Assembly (NCBI RefSeq): GCF_001659605.2
Contig: NC_035169.2
Span: 16,988,263 to 17,052,262 of the forward strand
Length of the DNA stretch: 64,000 nt
Reading direction: 5' to 3'
Origin: Manihot esculenta
Lineage: Eukaryota > Streptophyta > Magnoliopsida > Malpighiales > Euphorbiaceae
Each line of letters opens with the position of its first letter. The stretch's first letter is position 1. Under the pieces are notes generated by a model that had not been told where the DNA came from, searched no databases, and saw only the letters and a list, made by a program, of their open reading frames with translations. A program made the position numbers and the translations under genes. Shown here piece after piece: positions 1-12,088 of this stretch.

Positions 1-3000
1 TGTAGACCTTCCTCAATAAGCTTGTAAAACTCCTTCACCACTGGTCTCCTCTCTGCCGCGATGTGGGATAGACTGCCTAGTGACTTCCGGCTTAGGGCGT
101 CTGCCACGACATTTGCCTTACCCGGATGATACTGAATCTTGCAATCATAGTCACTCAGCAGCTCTACCCATCTCCTCTGCCTCAAATTCAGATCCCTCTG
201 ACTCAAGATGTACTGCAGGCTCTTATGATCTGTAAAGATCTCACATTTCACCCCATAGAGGTAGTGCCTCCACATCTTGAGTGCAAAGATTACTGCTGCC
301 ATCTCAAGGTCATGTGTGGGGTAATTCAACTCATGCTTCTTTAGCTGTCTAGAAGCATAAGCAATCACCCTCTCATTCTGCATAAGCACACAACCCAGTC
401 CCACACGGGACGCATCACAAAAGACTGTAAAGTCCTCCTCACTAGATGGCAGAGCTAACACTGGTGCTGAAGTCAACCTCTTCTTAAGCTCTTCGAAACT
501 CTCCTCGCACTGGTCGGTCCACAGAAACTTCTGATTCTTCCTGGTTAGTCTGGTCAGAGGAGCTGCTATCTTTGAGAAGTCCTGAACGAACCTCCTGTAG
601 TAACCTGCCAAACCCAAGAAACTCCTGATCTCCGTCACTGAAGTGGGTCTAGGCCAGTTAGCCACAGTTTCTGTCTTCTTGGGATCTACTTCAATACCAT
701 TCTCTGACACTACATGCCCCAAGAATGAAATGCTCCTCAGCCAGAACTCACATTTAGAGAACTTGGCATACAAGCCATGTTCCCTCAAAGTCTGCAAGAC
801 CAACCGCAGATGATGGGCATGCTCCTCTGCATTCCTGGAATACACCAAGATATCATCTATGAAGACAATAACGAAGTGATCCAGGTACTGGTTAAACACT
901 CTGTTCATGAGATCCATGAATGCTGCAGGGGCGTTGGTTAACCCGAACGGCATTACAAGGAACTCAAAATGCCCATATCTGGTCCTGAAAGCCGTCTTTG
1001 GCACATCCTCATCCCTTATCCTTAGCTGATGGTACCCCGATCTCAGATCTATTTTGGAGAAACAACCCGCTCCGGCTAGCTGGTCGAATAGATCATCGAT
1101 CCTAGGCAATGGGTACCTATTCTTGGTAGTGACTTTGTTCAACTGCCTGTAGTCGATACAAAGTCTAAGGGATCCATCCTTCTTCCTCACAAACAAGACC
1201 GGAGCACCCCAAGGTGAGGTACTCTGTCGGATGAAACCCTTTTCTACCAGCTCTTGCAATTGCTCTTTCAACTCCTTTAACTCGGCTGGAGCCATCCTAT
1301 AGGGAGGGATAGAGATCGGTCTAGTTCCAGGCATCAACTCTATCTCGAACTCTATCTCCCTAGCAGGTGGTAAACCTGGAAGCTCTTCAGGAAAGACATC
1401 CTGAAACTCTCTGACAACTGGCACCGAGGCCGGCTCCCTAACCTGACTGTCTAGCTCTCTCACATGAGCTAAGTACCCCTGACATCCCTTCCTAAGCAAC
1501 CTACGAGCCTGAAGAGCTGATATCAGACCTCTAGGTGTGCCCCTCTTGTCTCCTCTGAAGACGACCTCTGACCCGTTCTGATCTCTGAACCTGACTACCT
1601 TGTCCCTGCAGTCCAAGGTAGCACCATGGGTAGATAGCCAATCCATCCTTAGAATGACATCAAAGTCTATCAAATCTAGAACCACAAGGTCGGCGGAGAG
1701 GCATCTTCCCTCAATAAAAACTGGACTGTACTGGCAGACTGACACTGCCACTGACGGGTCACACTTGGGTCCACTGACCCATAGGGGACACTCTAACCCA
1801 GAGACTATCAAACCTAACCTCTCAACGGCTCTCGGAGCAATAAATGAATGAGATGCACCCGAGTCCATTAATGCATACACATCAGAACACCCAATGACGA
1901 GATTACCTGACACCACGGTGTTGGATGTGTTAGCCTCCTGCTGTGTCATGGTGAAGATCCTGGCTGGAGCTGATGGACCTTCACCTCGGGAACCAGAAGA
2001 AGAGGCTACCCCTCTCCCTCTACCCTTGCCACTGCCCTGAGTTGTGGCTGGAACTGCTGGCTGTGCCACACTACCAGAAGCTGTCTGCTGGGGCTGGCCC
2101 ATAAAAGGCGCTCTAGGACAATCCCGAGCTATGTGTCCCTCCTGTCCACATCTGAAACATGCATTAGTCCCAGCTCGACACACTCCCCTGTGTGGTCTTC
2201 CACATCTCTGGCATTCTGTACCATCTGAGCCTGAGCTCGAGCCACCGCCAAATCCCAGACCGGATTTCAACTTGTTCCAAAACTTATTCTTCTTCGGCTT
2301 CTTGGTGGTGCTATCCCACCTCTTCTTACCTGAGCTCTGAGAAGAGAAACCTGGTCCTCCTCTGTTTGGGGTCTTAACCCCTGAAGACTAGGTCACTGAC
2401 TGCTTCACTGACCCCTCAACTATAGCACTTGCCTCCATTCTTCGAGCCATATCCACCACAGTGTGGAAACTTTCTCTCTCAGCTGACTGAACCAACGAGG
2501 AGTACCTGGAATGCAGCTTCATAACATATTTCTTGGCTTTCTTCGTATCTGAATCTAGAGCTTGCCCTGAAAAAGGCAATAGCTCCAAGAATTTATCCGT
2601 GAACTCCTCTACACTCATGTGCTCTGACTGCCTCAGTTGCTCAAACTCAATCATTTTTAGTTCTCTAGAACTGTCTGGAAAAGCCCATCCAGCGAACTCA
2701 TTCGCAAATTCCTCCCATGTCATACCGTCTAGTCTCGGGTCCACATAACACTTGAACCATTCCCGTGCCTTCTTGCACTTTAAAGTGAACCCTGCCATCT
2801 GAATGGCCCTGCTGTCACTTGCCCCTAGCTCATCAGTTATTGTCTTCACCACTCTCAGATACTCAAAGGGGTCATCCCCTGACTTGTATTTGGGAGCATC
2901 TAGCTTGAGGTAATCTGTCATCTTTACCTTGCTCCCATCGACTGAGCTAGGTCTAGGAGGTTGAGTAACTGGGGCTGCTGGTTCTGTAGGTGGTGGAGGT

Positions 3001-3500
3001 GGAGGTGCAGCATTCCCCGAGGCGGGGTTTGCCGGGTTTGGATAAAAGGGTGAGGGTGGATAAGCTGGGTACTGTGTATAGGGTGGATAGAAAGGTGGAT
3101 AGGGCATGTAGGTAGGGTAGGGGTTAAAGCTGGAGTAATCCGATGTGCCTCCCATCGGATACCCTGAACCCTGTGGGAAGGGTGGATAATGGGGTGGAAA
3201 ACCATACCCCGAGGCCTGAACGCCTCCCTGAGACTCCCCTGTCCCTTCTTCCTGCATGCTCACATCCAGGTTCCCATCCCTCCTCTGATCCTCTTCCATA
3301 ACCTCCCTCACATCTGAAGAACTTCCTCCTCTATTTGTCCCCCTTCTGCTAGCATCAAAAGACCTTCTAGGGTCCCTTGACACTCTCTCTCTGTTGGCTC
3401 TACAAGACATTGCCCTAGGCAATGTAGGAGGACGGGCGCTCGTGCCCTCATCCTCAGGTGGCACTCCAGTCAATCGCGCAGATCGACGAGTTCCTCTCAT
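1..3500 (-). pseudogene. Element A gag-pol (gag, protease, RT, RNase H), one internal stop, partial
   Basis: This is the single-frame gag-pol of element A. I chose the ATG at 3498-3500 because the N-terminus it gives ([12 protein letters not shown]) is shared by A, C, E, G, H and B, while the codons upstream are not. In order it shows a proline/tyrosine-rich segment, the retrotransposon gag domain (about 2550-2900), a Cys-rich CX2CX3HX3C motif followed by a CCHC knuckle (about 2110-2220), the protease core DPGAS (about 1850-1870) and the RT (about 750-1330, with FIDD near 850). RNase H is reached near 400 and the window ends soon after. A TAG at 2388-2390 replaces the CAG found in element H. 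Beyond it I found no further lesion at the points I compared with H, so A is one of the least damaged copies, although gag is not joined to protease in frame. Confidence 0.85.
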
Positions 3501-3750
3501 CCTATTCTCTGAAAAACAGCTCATAACAAGCAAACAATAGCATCATATGGTTCATGTGGGCACACAGGAACCCTCATCGCATACATCACATAGCATATCA
3601 TACCATTAATGCACATGCATAAAGTCATGGCATTTCACATCATCATACAAGACAGGACTCAACATCCTATCCTAGTGGACATGACCTTCCTATTGTGCTT
3701 GACCTTCTATAACATCTATGAGCCCGACACTCTAGGTCCGACCATATGAA
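3501..3750. other. Element A untranslated leader between primer-binding site and gag
   Basis: No gene. On the minus strand this is the 5' leader of A. It ends in an acceptor-like pyrimidine run plus CAG (last intron base about 3509), nine bases before the gag ATG. The same run precedes gag in B, C, E, G and H. Confidence 0.6.
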
Positions 3751-3768
3751 CCTAGGGCTCTGATACCA
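3751..3768 (-). other. Element A primer-binding site (initiator tRNA-Met type)
   Basis: Minus strand reads TGGTATCAGAGCCCTAGG, three bases inside the LTR edge. The first twelve bases match the usual plant retrotransposon site complementary to the 3' end of initiator tRNA-Met. Confidence 0.88.
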
Positions 3769-4393
3769 CTCTGTAACGCCCCGGAAATCCGGACCGCTAC
3801 CGGCGCTAGGATCCGGGTCGACTTAAGGCCGCCGGGACCCGTAGCAAGCCTGACATATAACCTGTAAACCTGTATAATCCCATACATGATCAACAACATG
3901 CATAAAAATTAAAACTTTTCTTCATACATACTGTCATCTTCTAACTCAACCTGTGCATACTCTGATCATATACATAACATAGTCCCTCTGTGGGATCTCA
4001 TCAAGCCTTAAAGGCAAAACAACCTGTGTTGAGTTAGTTTACATAAACATCATAACATAAGATCATGTATATACAAAAGGGATTAACAATACATTATGGT
4101 CAAGCACAACTCTATCCTCAATAACCTCATTACATAACATCCTGAATATTTTTACATTTCCTCATAATACAGTTGTCATGTCCACACACTAACTATTACA
4201 TACATAAGACTTTTCTCGTCTTGCCTTCTCTATCTATCCCGTACCTGCAAACCTGGGGTTAGGGGAGAGGGGTGAGCTAGATGCCCAGTGAGTAGAACTG
4301 TAAAAAGAATATTTAAAACATGCTATCATGAAATGCGTCACTGCACAATAAATCACACCACGGATGGACTGATTCAAAAATCCCTCAACTCCA

Positions 4394-4550
4394 TGCCCGG
4401 CCCTATTATGGGCACCACAGGACTTCGTATTGCCCGGCCCTATTATGGGCACCACAGGACTTCGTACTCGGAGTTATTGCCCGGCCCTATTATGGGCACC
4501 ACAGGTCTTCGTATTGCCCGGCCCTATTATGGGCACCACAGGACTTCGTA
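4394..4550 (-). repeat. Stem-loop tandem array in LTR A, 4 units
   Basis: Four units contain GCCCGGCCCTATTATGGGC plus a CACCACAGG tail. Each can fold (GCCC/GGGC). The array lies at the same place in the LTR as unrelated-looking arrays in the other lineages. Confidence 0.8.
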
Positions 4551-5636
4551 TATAGAAGGCTAATGAATCATCCTAATGTCCATCCACTATCATCTATCAC
4601 AACAATACAATGCGGCATAGTCGTGAATTCTAATGCAAACAACCTATAATATGATCATGATGCATGAAGCATGATAAAAGCATTTCATTTCTTAATTTAA
4701 AAGGTTAAGCTTAGTTCCACTCACCTCTGGCAGACTCTGACAAACTCTGTAGCAGCTGGCTCACTGCTGGGGTCCTTGGTTCCTCGGGTCCGAACCTACA
4801 CAGGTGGACTCCAATGAGGGACCAAACATACATAAACATAACTCTAATACATTCCCCAAAAATCCCCCTAAACGTCCTGAAAACATCACATGAAAATATG
4901 CATGAAATGGCTGAACAGGGCACTTTCGGCGGCACCTTCGGCGGCCGAAAGTCCTGGACAGAGACGAAACTCAGGTAGGTTCGGCGGCACCTTCGGCGGC
5001 CGAAAGTCCCAGACAGAGACGAAAGTCTCTTTTCGGGGGCAACTTCGGCAGCCGAAAGGCCTGCCTCCCCAGCCATGTTCGGCGGCCGAAAGTGCCTTCG
5101 GCTGCCGAACCTGGTTTCTGCCAAAGGGCAGAAACTTGGCTCCCTTGTGCATTTTCGCCTCCAAACTCACAAATCATGCATATACCTCACTTACAACATG
5201 CATACAAGATCCTAGGGGCCTCAAAACATCAAATACCCCAACTACAACACTTCAAACATACTCAAACATGCCACATTGCTCAAAAATCACATAAAACCTA
5301 ACATTTACTTAAAAACTCATACAACCCTATACATGCCATTCTACCCCATAAAATCACTTAAAACTTACTTAAAACATGTAAGGAGCTTAAGATCGGCCCT
5401 TACCTCTTGAAGATCAAGAGGAAGACGACCCAAACTTGGAGATCCACGAAAATGAGCTCCTGAGTTCCCAAAGCTCCAAAACTTGTTTCAAAAGCTTAAA
5501 TCCTTCCGAACCAAGTGAAAACAAGTGAAAATCTTGAAAGATTTAGAGGAAGAACATCAAAAATGGGTGAGGGACGGCGGAAAGCTCACCTTGGCCGAAA
5601 ATGGGGAAAAGCTCGCCCGTTTTCGGCTAAGGGACC

Positions 5637-5644
5637 CTTTTATA
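5637..5644 (-). promoter_or_regulatory. TATA box of LTR A
   Basis: TATAAAAG on the minus strand about 360 bp into the LTR, between U3 palindromes and the conserved leader. The same context (CTGGCCAGCCACTATAAAAG) recurs in G and H. Confidence 0.7.
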
Positions 5645-6002
5645 GTGGCTGGCCAGACCACGTTCGGGGGCCGAACTTGCCTCCGCATCCATGCAATGTT
5701 CGGCGGCCGAACTTGACTTTCGGCGGCCGAACCTGTACTTCCCTAACTCATGCTTTCGGGGGCCTAACGTGCCTCCAAAACGCATGCATGTTCGGCGGCC
5801 GAACTTGACTTTCGGCGGCTGAACCTGGGTTTTCCTCCAATGCTATTTTCATGCAAAAACTCATTTAGTTTCATACTTTAAAACCATTAAAATTCATGAA
5901 AACATTTTATAAAACATGTCTTTACCCTTCTAGAAGTTCCCGACATCCGAAATTCCACCGGACGGTAGGAATTCCGATACCGGAGTCTAGCCGGGTATTA
6001 CA

Positions 6003-6149
6003 CAAGCCATGCTCTCTCAGGGTCTGCAGAACTATCCTCAGATGATGGGCATGCTCCTCTGCATTCCTGGAATACACTAAGATATCATCAATGAAGATAA
6101 TAACAAAGTGATCCAGGTACTGACTAAACACTCTGTTCATGAGATCCAT
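6003..6149 (-). pseudogene. Reverse-transcriptase fragment, inferred remnant of element E
   Basis: The minus strand encodes a stretch of RT from [14 protein letters not shown] through the FIDDILVYS catalytic box to REHGL. It is interrupted at 6002/6003 by element A. At 6147-6149 it joins abruptly to the interior of element C's 3' LTR. C has its own copy of this RT region (split by B), so the fragment is not C's. Its strand and position fit the rest of E, whose gag is cut by C at 33013. Confidence 0.75.
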
Positions 6150-7999
6150 TAAGCTTGGTTTACATAAACACTAATAAAACATTTCATTAAAAGATCATGT
6201 ACCAAAAAGGGATTAACATACTCTAGGGCCAAGCACAATTCTATTCTCAATACAATTCTTTACATTACATTACATTACTATACTTTACATTACAATGTCT
6301 TTCTCATGTCCACAGCTAGCTATTACATAAAACATGACTTTACTCTTGTTGACTTCCTGATCTATCCCGTACCTGCAAACCTGGGGGATTAAGGGAATGG
6401 GGTGAGCTACTAGAGCCCAGTGAGCAGAATAGTAAACATTATATTTAAAATTCATGCTTTCATGAAATGCATCACATCACAAACATATCACATCAATGAT
6501 GGACTTGTCACCAATAACCCTCTACACATTCCAATAGTGCCAGGGGCGTAGCATGGGCCTCACTGGTCATACATACCATACCATATCATATCATATCATG
6601 TCATCATACGAGGGCTAATGGATCATTCAACACCCATCCACATCAACATCATATTATGCAATGCAACATATTCGTGAATTCTAATGTAAACAACCTAGTA
6701 TATCTCATGGCATTCATGATGCGTGAATCATGCTAAAACTTTCATTATTTACTTTGAAACATAAAGAGTCATTCTACTCACCTCAGGCTAGCTCTGACAA
6801 GACACTAAAGCAGCTATCTCACTGCTGGGGTCCTCGGTTCCTCGGGTCCGAACCTACACAGGTGGACTCCAATGAGGGACCAAACATACATGAACATGAC
6901 TCTAAACTACTCCCTAAAAACCCCCTAAAACACCTTAAAACAATCATAGAAAACATGCAAAGGAAGGCTGAATAGGGCACCTTCGGCGGCACCTTCGGCG
7001 ATCGAACCCTCCTTCAGATCCGAAAGTCATGCACTTTCGGCGGCACCTTCGGTGGCCGAAAGTTCTCTTCAGATCCGAAACTCGTGCATGTTCGGCGGCA
7101 CCTTCGGCGGCCGAAACTCCTTTCCAGAGCCGAAAGTCCAACTTTCGGGGGCAGGGTTCGGCAGCTGAAAGCTTGCCTCCACAGGCAGGTTCGGCGGCCG
7201 AAAGTCCTTCGGCTGCCGAACTTGAGTTCTTCTAAAGGGCAGAACTCAGCCTCCTCATGCACATTTTGCCTCCCAAACCATTCAAACATGCATTTAGCTA
7301 TTCTACAACATGCATACACAAGTAAATAAGCATATAGGGGTCTCAAACTAACCTAAACCCCAACACAAACACATATAACAACTCATACAACACACATTAT
7401 CCATAAAATCAACATTAACCTAAACATGCATTTCTACCCCATAACCTCTCAAAACTTGTTTAAAACATACAAGAAAGGTAGGATCTAAGCTTACCTCTTG
7501 AAGATCGAGAGGAGAGACGATCCTAACTTGGAGATGGGAGAAATCTAGCTCCTTGGACCTCCAAGCTCCAAAACTTGATCTTAGCTTCCAAAATCTTCAA
7601 AACCAAGTTAAAACTTGTTAAAACTTGAAAGATTTGAGGAAAATCATCAAAACCAACCATGGGAGGGCATGGACTCACCATTGGCTGAAAATAGGGGAGA
7701 AAGCTCGCCCATTTTCGGCCATGGATCCTTTTATAGGTGGCTGGCCAGGCCACCTTCGGAAGCCAAAAGTGATTCCAAAACTCATGCATGTTCGGCGGCC
7801 GAACATGAGGTTCGGCGGCCGAATCTGAATTTCCCTCTATGGTCTTTTTCATTCAAAACTCAATTTCTTTCTTATTAAAACCATCAAATACATGAAAACA
7901 TTTTATAAAAACATGTTTTTACCCTTCTAGAGGTTTCCGACATCCGAGATTCCACCGGACAGTAGGAATTCCGATACCGGAGTCTAGCCGGGTATTACA
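6150..7999 (-). repeat. Element C 3' LTR, truncated
   Basis: On the minus strand it starts TGTAATACCCGGC at 7999 and matches the 5' LTR of C up to the base equivalent to 23403. It has TATA at 7728-7735, GCC-palindrome clusters at about 6978-7218 and 7793-7826, and only one stem-loop unit (6537-6567) where the 5' LTR has three. Confidence 0.9.
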
Positions 8000-8013
8000 T
8001 TCTCCTGCCTTAA
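8000..8013 (-). other. Element C polypurine tract
   Basis: The minus strand reads AAGGCAGGAGAA immediately before the 3' LTR. It follows the conserved ATGTTCTTAAG block seen before the 3' LTRs of B, D and G. One pyrimidine interrupts it. Confidence 0.6.
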
Positions 8014-8097
8014 GAACATTCATCCCCGAATGTTCCTCAAACTAGCACATGTATAGCATAAAACATAAACATACATACAAAATGCAAAACACTCACC

Positions 8098-10423
8098 TTA
8101 GAAGAGATGAGGATATTACTGGAGCATGGACTCCCGTGTCTCCCAAGTACATTCCTCTATGTTGTGGTGATTCCAAAGGACTTTCACCATCGGGATTTCC
8201 TTGTTTCTTAGCTTTCTGATCTGGGTGTCTAGGATCCGCACCGGCTGCTCAACATAGGTGAGATCTCCAAGGATCTCCACATCAGGCTCACTAAGAACCT
8301 TGCTCGGATCCGACACGAACTTCCGTAACATGGAAATATGGAAAACTGGATGGATTCTTTCCATTGAAGCAGGTAAGTCCAACTTGTACGATACATTCCC
8401 AATCTTTTGCAAGATTTCAAAGGGTCCGATGTACCGTGGGGCTAACTTACCCTTCTTCCCAAACCGAATCACCCCTTTCATCGGAGACACTTTGAGCAAT
8501 ACAAAATCCCCCTCCTGAAACTCCACATGCTTCCTGCGGACATCTGCATAGCTCTTTTGCCTGCTCACAGCAGTTTTGATCCTTTCTCTGATTATGGGCA
8601 CTACTCTGCTGGTGATCTCTACTAGCTCAGGCCCTGCTAAGGCCCTTTCTCCAACTTCCTCCCAACAGACAGGTCACCTGCACTTCCTTCCATACAAAGC
8701 TTCATATGGAGCCATCCCTATGCTAGCATGATAGCTGTTATTGTAGGCAAACTCCACCAAGGGTAGATGCTGCCTCCAAGAACCGCCAAATCTAACACAC
8801 ACATTCTAAGCATATCTTCTATTGTCTGGATGCTCTTCTCTGACAGCCCGTCAGTCTAGGGATGGAAAGCAGTGCTGAAGTCTAACCAGGTACCCATAGC
8901 ACTCTACAGACTCCGCCAAAATCTGGAGGTGAACTGGGGTCCTTTATCAGACACTATTGAAACAGGAGCCCCATGCAATCTGACCACTTCATCAACAAAC
9001 ACCTGCGCCAACTTGTCCACAGAATAGCCACTCCTGACAGGGATGAAGTGAGCAGATTTGGTCAGTCTGTCCACAATCACCCATATGGAGTCCAATCTGT
9101 TGGACATTACCGGTAACCCCACTACAAAATCCATAGCTATATTCTCCCATTTCCACTCTGGAATCGGTAGTGGGTTAAGCATTCCAGCCGGCTTCTGATG
9201 TTCCAGCTTCACCCTCTGACATACCTCGCAGGCTGACACAAACTGTGCCACTTCTCTCTTCATAGCTGGCCACCAATACACCCTTTTCAGATCCTGATAC
9301 ATTTTGGTGGCTCCAAGGTGAACACTGTATCTGGCATTATGAGCTTCCCTCATAATGTCTCCCTTCAGACCTACGTCATTTGGTACGCATAATCTATTCC
9401 CATAGTGGAGGATCCCCTTGCTGTCAAATCTGAACTCATCATTCTTGCCTGACTGAACAGTCCTGGCAATCTTCACTAACTCTGGGTCCTCATGCTGTTT
9501 CTGAGCCACCTGCTCCAGAAACACGGGTGTCACTCTCATCTGGGCTATCAAAGCACCTATACCAGACAACTCCAACTGCAAACCTTCATTAATGAGCTTA
9601 TGAAACTCTTTCACCACCAGTCTCCTCTCTGTTGTGATATGGGATAGACTGCCAAGTGATTTCCGGCTTAGGGCATCTGCCACAACATTTGCCTTACTCG
9701 GATGGTACTGGATTTTGCAATCATAGTCACTAAGCAGTTCTACCCATCTTCTCTGCCTCAGGTTCAACTCTCTCTGACTCAAGATGTACTGCAGGCTTTT
9801 ATGATCTGTGAAGATCTCACATTTCACCCAGTAAAGGTAATGCCTCTACATCTTGAGTGCAAAGATTACAGCTGCCATCTCTAGGTCATGTGTAGGGTAA
9901 TTCAACTCGTGCTTCTTCAACTGCCTAGAAGCATAAGCAATCACCCTTTCATTCTGCATCAGCACACAACCCAGTCCCACAAGGGACGCATCACAATGCA
10001 CTGTGAAGTCTTCATTACTGTAGGCAGAGCTAACACCGGTGCTGACGTCAACCTTTTCTTCAGCTCTTCGAAGCTCTCTTCACACTGGTCAGTCCACACA
10101 AACCTCTGATTCTTCTTAGTTAATCTGGTCATAGGAGCTGCAATCTTAGAGAAGTCCTGAACGAACCTCCTGTAGTAACCTGCCAAACCCAAAAAGGTCT
10201 TGATCTCTATCACTGTAGTGGATCTAAGCCAGTTAGTCATAGCTTCTACCTTCTTGGGGTCCACTTCTCTTCCATTTTCTGATACAACATGCCCCAAGAA
10301 AGAAATGCTCCTCAACCAGAACTCACACTTGGAGAACTTGGCATACAAGCCGTGTTCCCTCAAGGTCTGCAAGACTAACCTCAGATGATGGGCATGCTCC
10401 TCTGCATTCCTGGAATACACTAA
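8098..10423 (-). pseudogene. Element C pol, 3' part: end of RT, RNase H, integrase, chromodomain-like tail
   Basis: Continues C's pol after the B insertion. It shows RT thumb, RNase H, the integrase zinc-binding segment ending [16 protein letters not shown], the catalytic Asp region [16 protein letters not shown], a GPF module and a tail typical of chromoviral chromodomains (VLWNHHNIEECTWE). Lesions: TAG at 8904-8906 and 8856-8858 (both CAG in relatives), TAG at 9846-9848 (TGG in relatives), a TGA near 8672, and TAA at 8116-8118 just before the normal end at 8098. It cannot give an active integrase. Confidence 0.9.
10419..10423. repeat. Target-site duplication of element B, left copy (ACTAA)
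   Basis: ACTAA here is repeated at 20217-20221. Removing B restores the continuous C reverse-transcriptase reading GGAATACACTAAGATATC. Confidence 0.93.
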
Positions 10424-11235
10424 TGTAATACCTGGCTAGAGCCCGGCACCGGAATTCCTATTGTCTGATGGAATCCGGGGTGTTGGGATTCTATCTAAGG
10501 GTAGGAGTTGTGTGTTATTAAGGGTTATGATGTGTTTGAATGTTTTAAAGATTAAGGGAAGTGAGTTTTGAGTTGAAATGACCTAAGGCAGTTGAGCCAA
10601 GTTCGGCCGCCGAAAGTAAGTTCGGCCGCCGAAGGTGTTCGGCTTCCGAAGGTGAGTTCGGCCCCCGAACGATTGCATGGTCTTGCATGTGATTGAGCAG
10701 CCGACGATGAGCTGGCTGGTGAGCTGAGTCATGGTTTTTGACAAGTGTTGGCCTCAGATTCTTGCCATGGAATGGCCACGTCTCTATGACTCACCTGTAC
10801 ATGTTTTGGGTGATCATACAGAAGCTTGAGGTGCTTGCAAAAGTGTTGAGAGTTGAGAGAAACTAAAGTTACGTTTTTGAGAGAGTTTGAGAGTGTGAGA
10901 AGAGGTGATTCGTTTTTCCTTGTTCAGAGTGTTTAGCTTCTTGCTACAGGAGGTAAGTGATGCACTTGAACATGTATATATGTTTCTGAGTTTATGGGGA
11001 TAAGGGAAGGAGATGCATGCTTAGGGTATTAATGATAGTTTTGATGAGTTATGCATGGCTACATGTTTATGTGTTATGTTTGATTTATTGTTTGGGGTTA
11101 TTAGCTAGTTTTGGACCCCTGTGATCATATACATGAGTATATGTATGTTGAGGAGGTGAAGTTTGCATGGTTTGAGAAGTTGAAGGGAAGGAGGAGATGG
11201 TTTGCCATTAAAACTGAGTTCTGGATGAACTCAGG

Positions 11236-11512
11236 TTCGGCAGCCGAAGGTTCATTCGGCCGCCGAACCTCTTGCATGGAGGCTTAGGCTGCCACAGCTT
11301 GCCCCCGAGTGTTTTGCATGTTCGGCTCTGTTTGGGGGATTCGGCCGCCGAAAGTGCCGCCGAAGGTGAGAGACTTTCGTCTCTGGAGTGCCTTGTGGCC
11401 TCCGAAACTTGCCCCCGAAAGGGTTCGGCCGCCGAACATAGAGATTCGGCCGCCGAAGGTGCTTGAGTTTCGTCTCTGGAAAGGACATTCGGCCGCCGAA
11501 CCTGCCGCCGAA
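11236..11512 (+). repeat. GCC-palindrome cluster in LTR B leader
   Basis: Composite repeats of TTCGGCCGCCGAA and the half unit TGCCGCCGAA alternate with TTTCGTCTCTGGA. The palindrome is CpG-dense in an otherwise AT-rich LTR. The same composite occurs at 18747-19023 in the 3' LTR. Confidence 0.85.
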
Positions 11513-11903
11513 AGTGTTCTGTCCAGCTTTCTTTTGCTTGTTTTGCATGACTATTAGAGTGAGTGTAAGGGGATTCTTGGGGAGTTTAAGTGAGTTGGTC
11601 ATAAGCTTGTTTGGTCCCTCATTTGAGTCTTTATGTGCTTATACAGACCAGAGGAACCAGAGAGAGCAGCAGTGAGTACTGCTCCAGAGATTCAGAACCT
11701 GCAGAGTCAGTCAGTCCAGTTAGCCAGAGGTGAGTGGAACTAAACTTATAACTTTTAATTGAACCACAAACTGCTTTTAGCATATCTCATGCATCATGAT
11801 TATGTCATAGGATGATTGCATTAGTATCCACGAATATGTTGCATTGCATTGTTATTTGTTGATGTGAGTAAATGCTGAATGATCCAATAGTCACAGACAG
11901 GAA

Positions 11904-12088
11904 GTCCAGGAGCCTTTGACTACGCCCTGGCACGTATAGCAAAGACCAGGAGCCTTTGACTACGCCCTGGCAGGTATAGCAAAGTCCAGGAGCCTTTGAC
12001 TACGCCCTGGCAATGGTAAGTTCACAGGTGTTATATACACATATACATATATGACAGGAAGACCAGGTGCTCGATTCTACGCCCTGGC
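11904..12088 (+). repeat. Stem-loop tandem array in LTR B, 40-bp period
   Basis: Three 40-bp units starting CCAGG at 11906, 11946 and 11986 have the form CCAGG-loop-CCTGG. A fourth, diverged unit is at 12063-12087. It is repeated in the 3' LTR (about 19415-19598). The arms can pair. Confidence 0.85.

Larger units (their letters stand above)
1..6002 (-). mobile_element. Element A: Ty3/gypsy chromovirus LTR retrotransposon, 5' part (runs off window start)
   Basis: The element reads on the minus strand: 5' LTR (3772-6002), primer-binding site, gag, protease, RT and RNase H. It is cut by the window edge near the RNase H/integrase boundary. Its outer LTR end (6002) abuts a reverse-transcriptase fragment starting at 6003, so A inserted into another element, inferred to be E. 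The expected second copy of the 5-bp target duplication (CAAGC at 6003-6007) lies outside the window. Its gag is very close to that of element H, so A and H are the same subfamily. Confidence 0.93.
3772..6002 (-). repeat. Element A 5' LTR, 2231 bp
   Basis: The LTR starts TGTAATACCCGG and ends GGGGCGTTACA on the minus strand. It contains a TATA box (5637-5644), GCC-palindrome clusters in U3 (5662-5824) and leader (4924-5109), a four-copy stem-loop array (4394-4550), and splice-like sites: donor AAGAG|GTAAG at 5403, acceptor GTGTAG ending 4796, donor AGAG|GTGAGT at 4724 and acceptor TTTGCAG ending 4245. Confidence 0.92.

Noticed and set aside
4890..5294. Open frames on both strands rich in SAAE, RPPK, FGGR peptides within LTRs
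   Set aside because: They are translations of the GCC palindromes in different frames; they recur in all LTRs on both strands and have no conserved start or domain.
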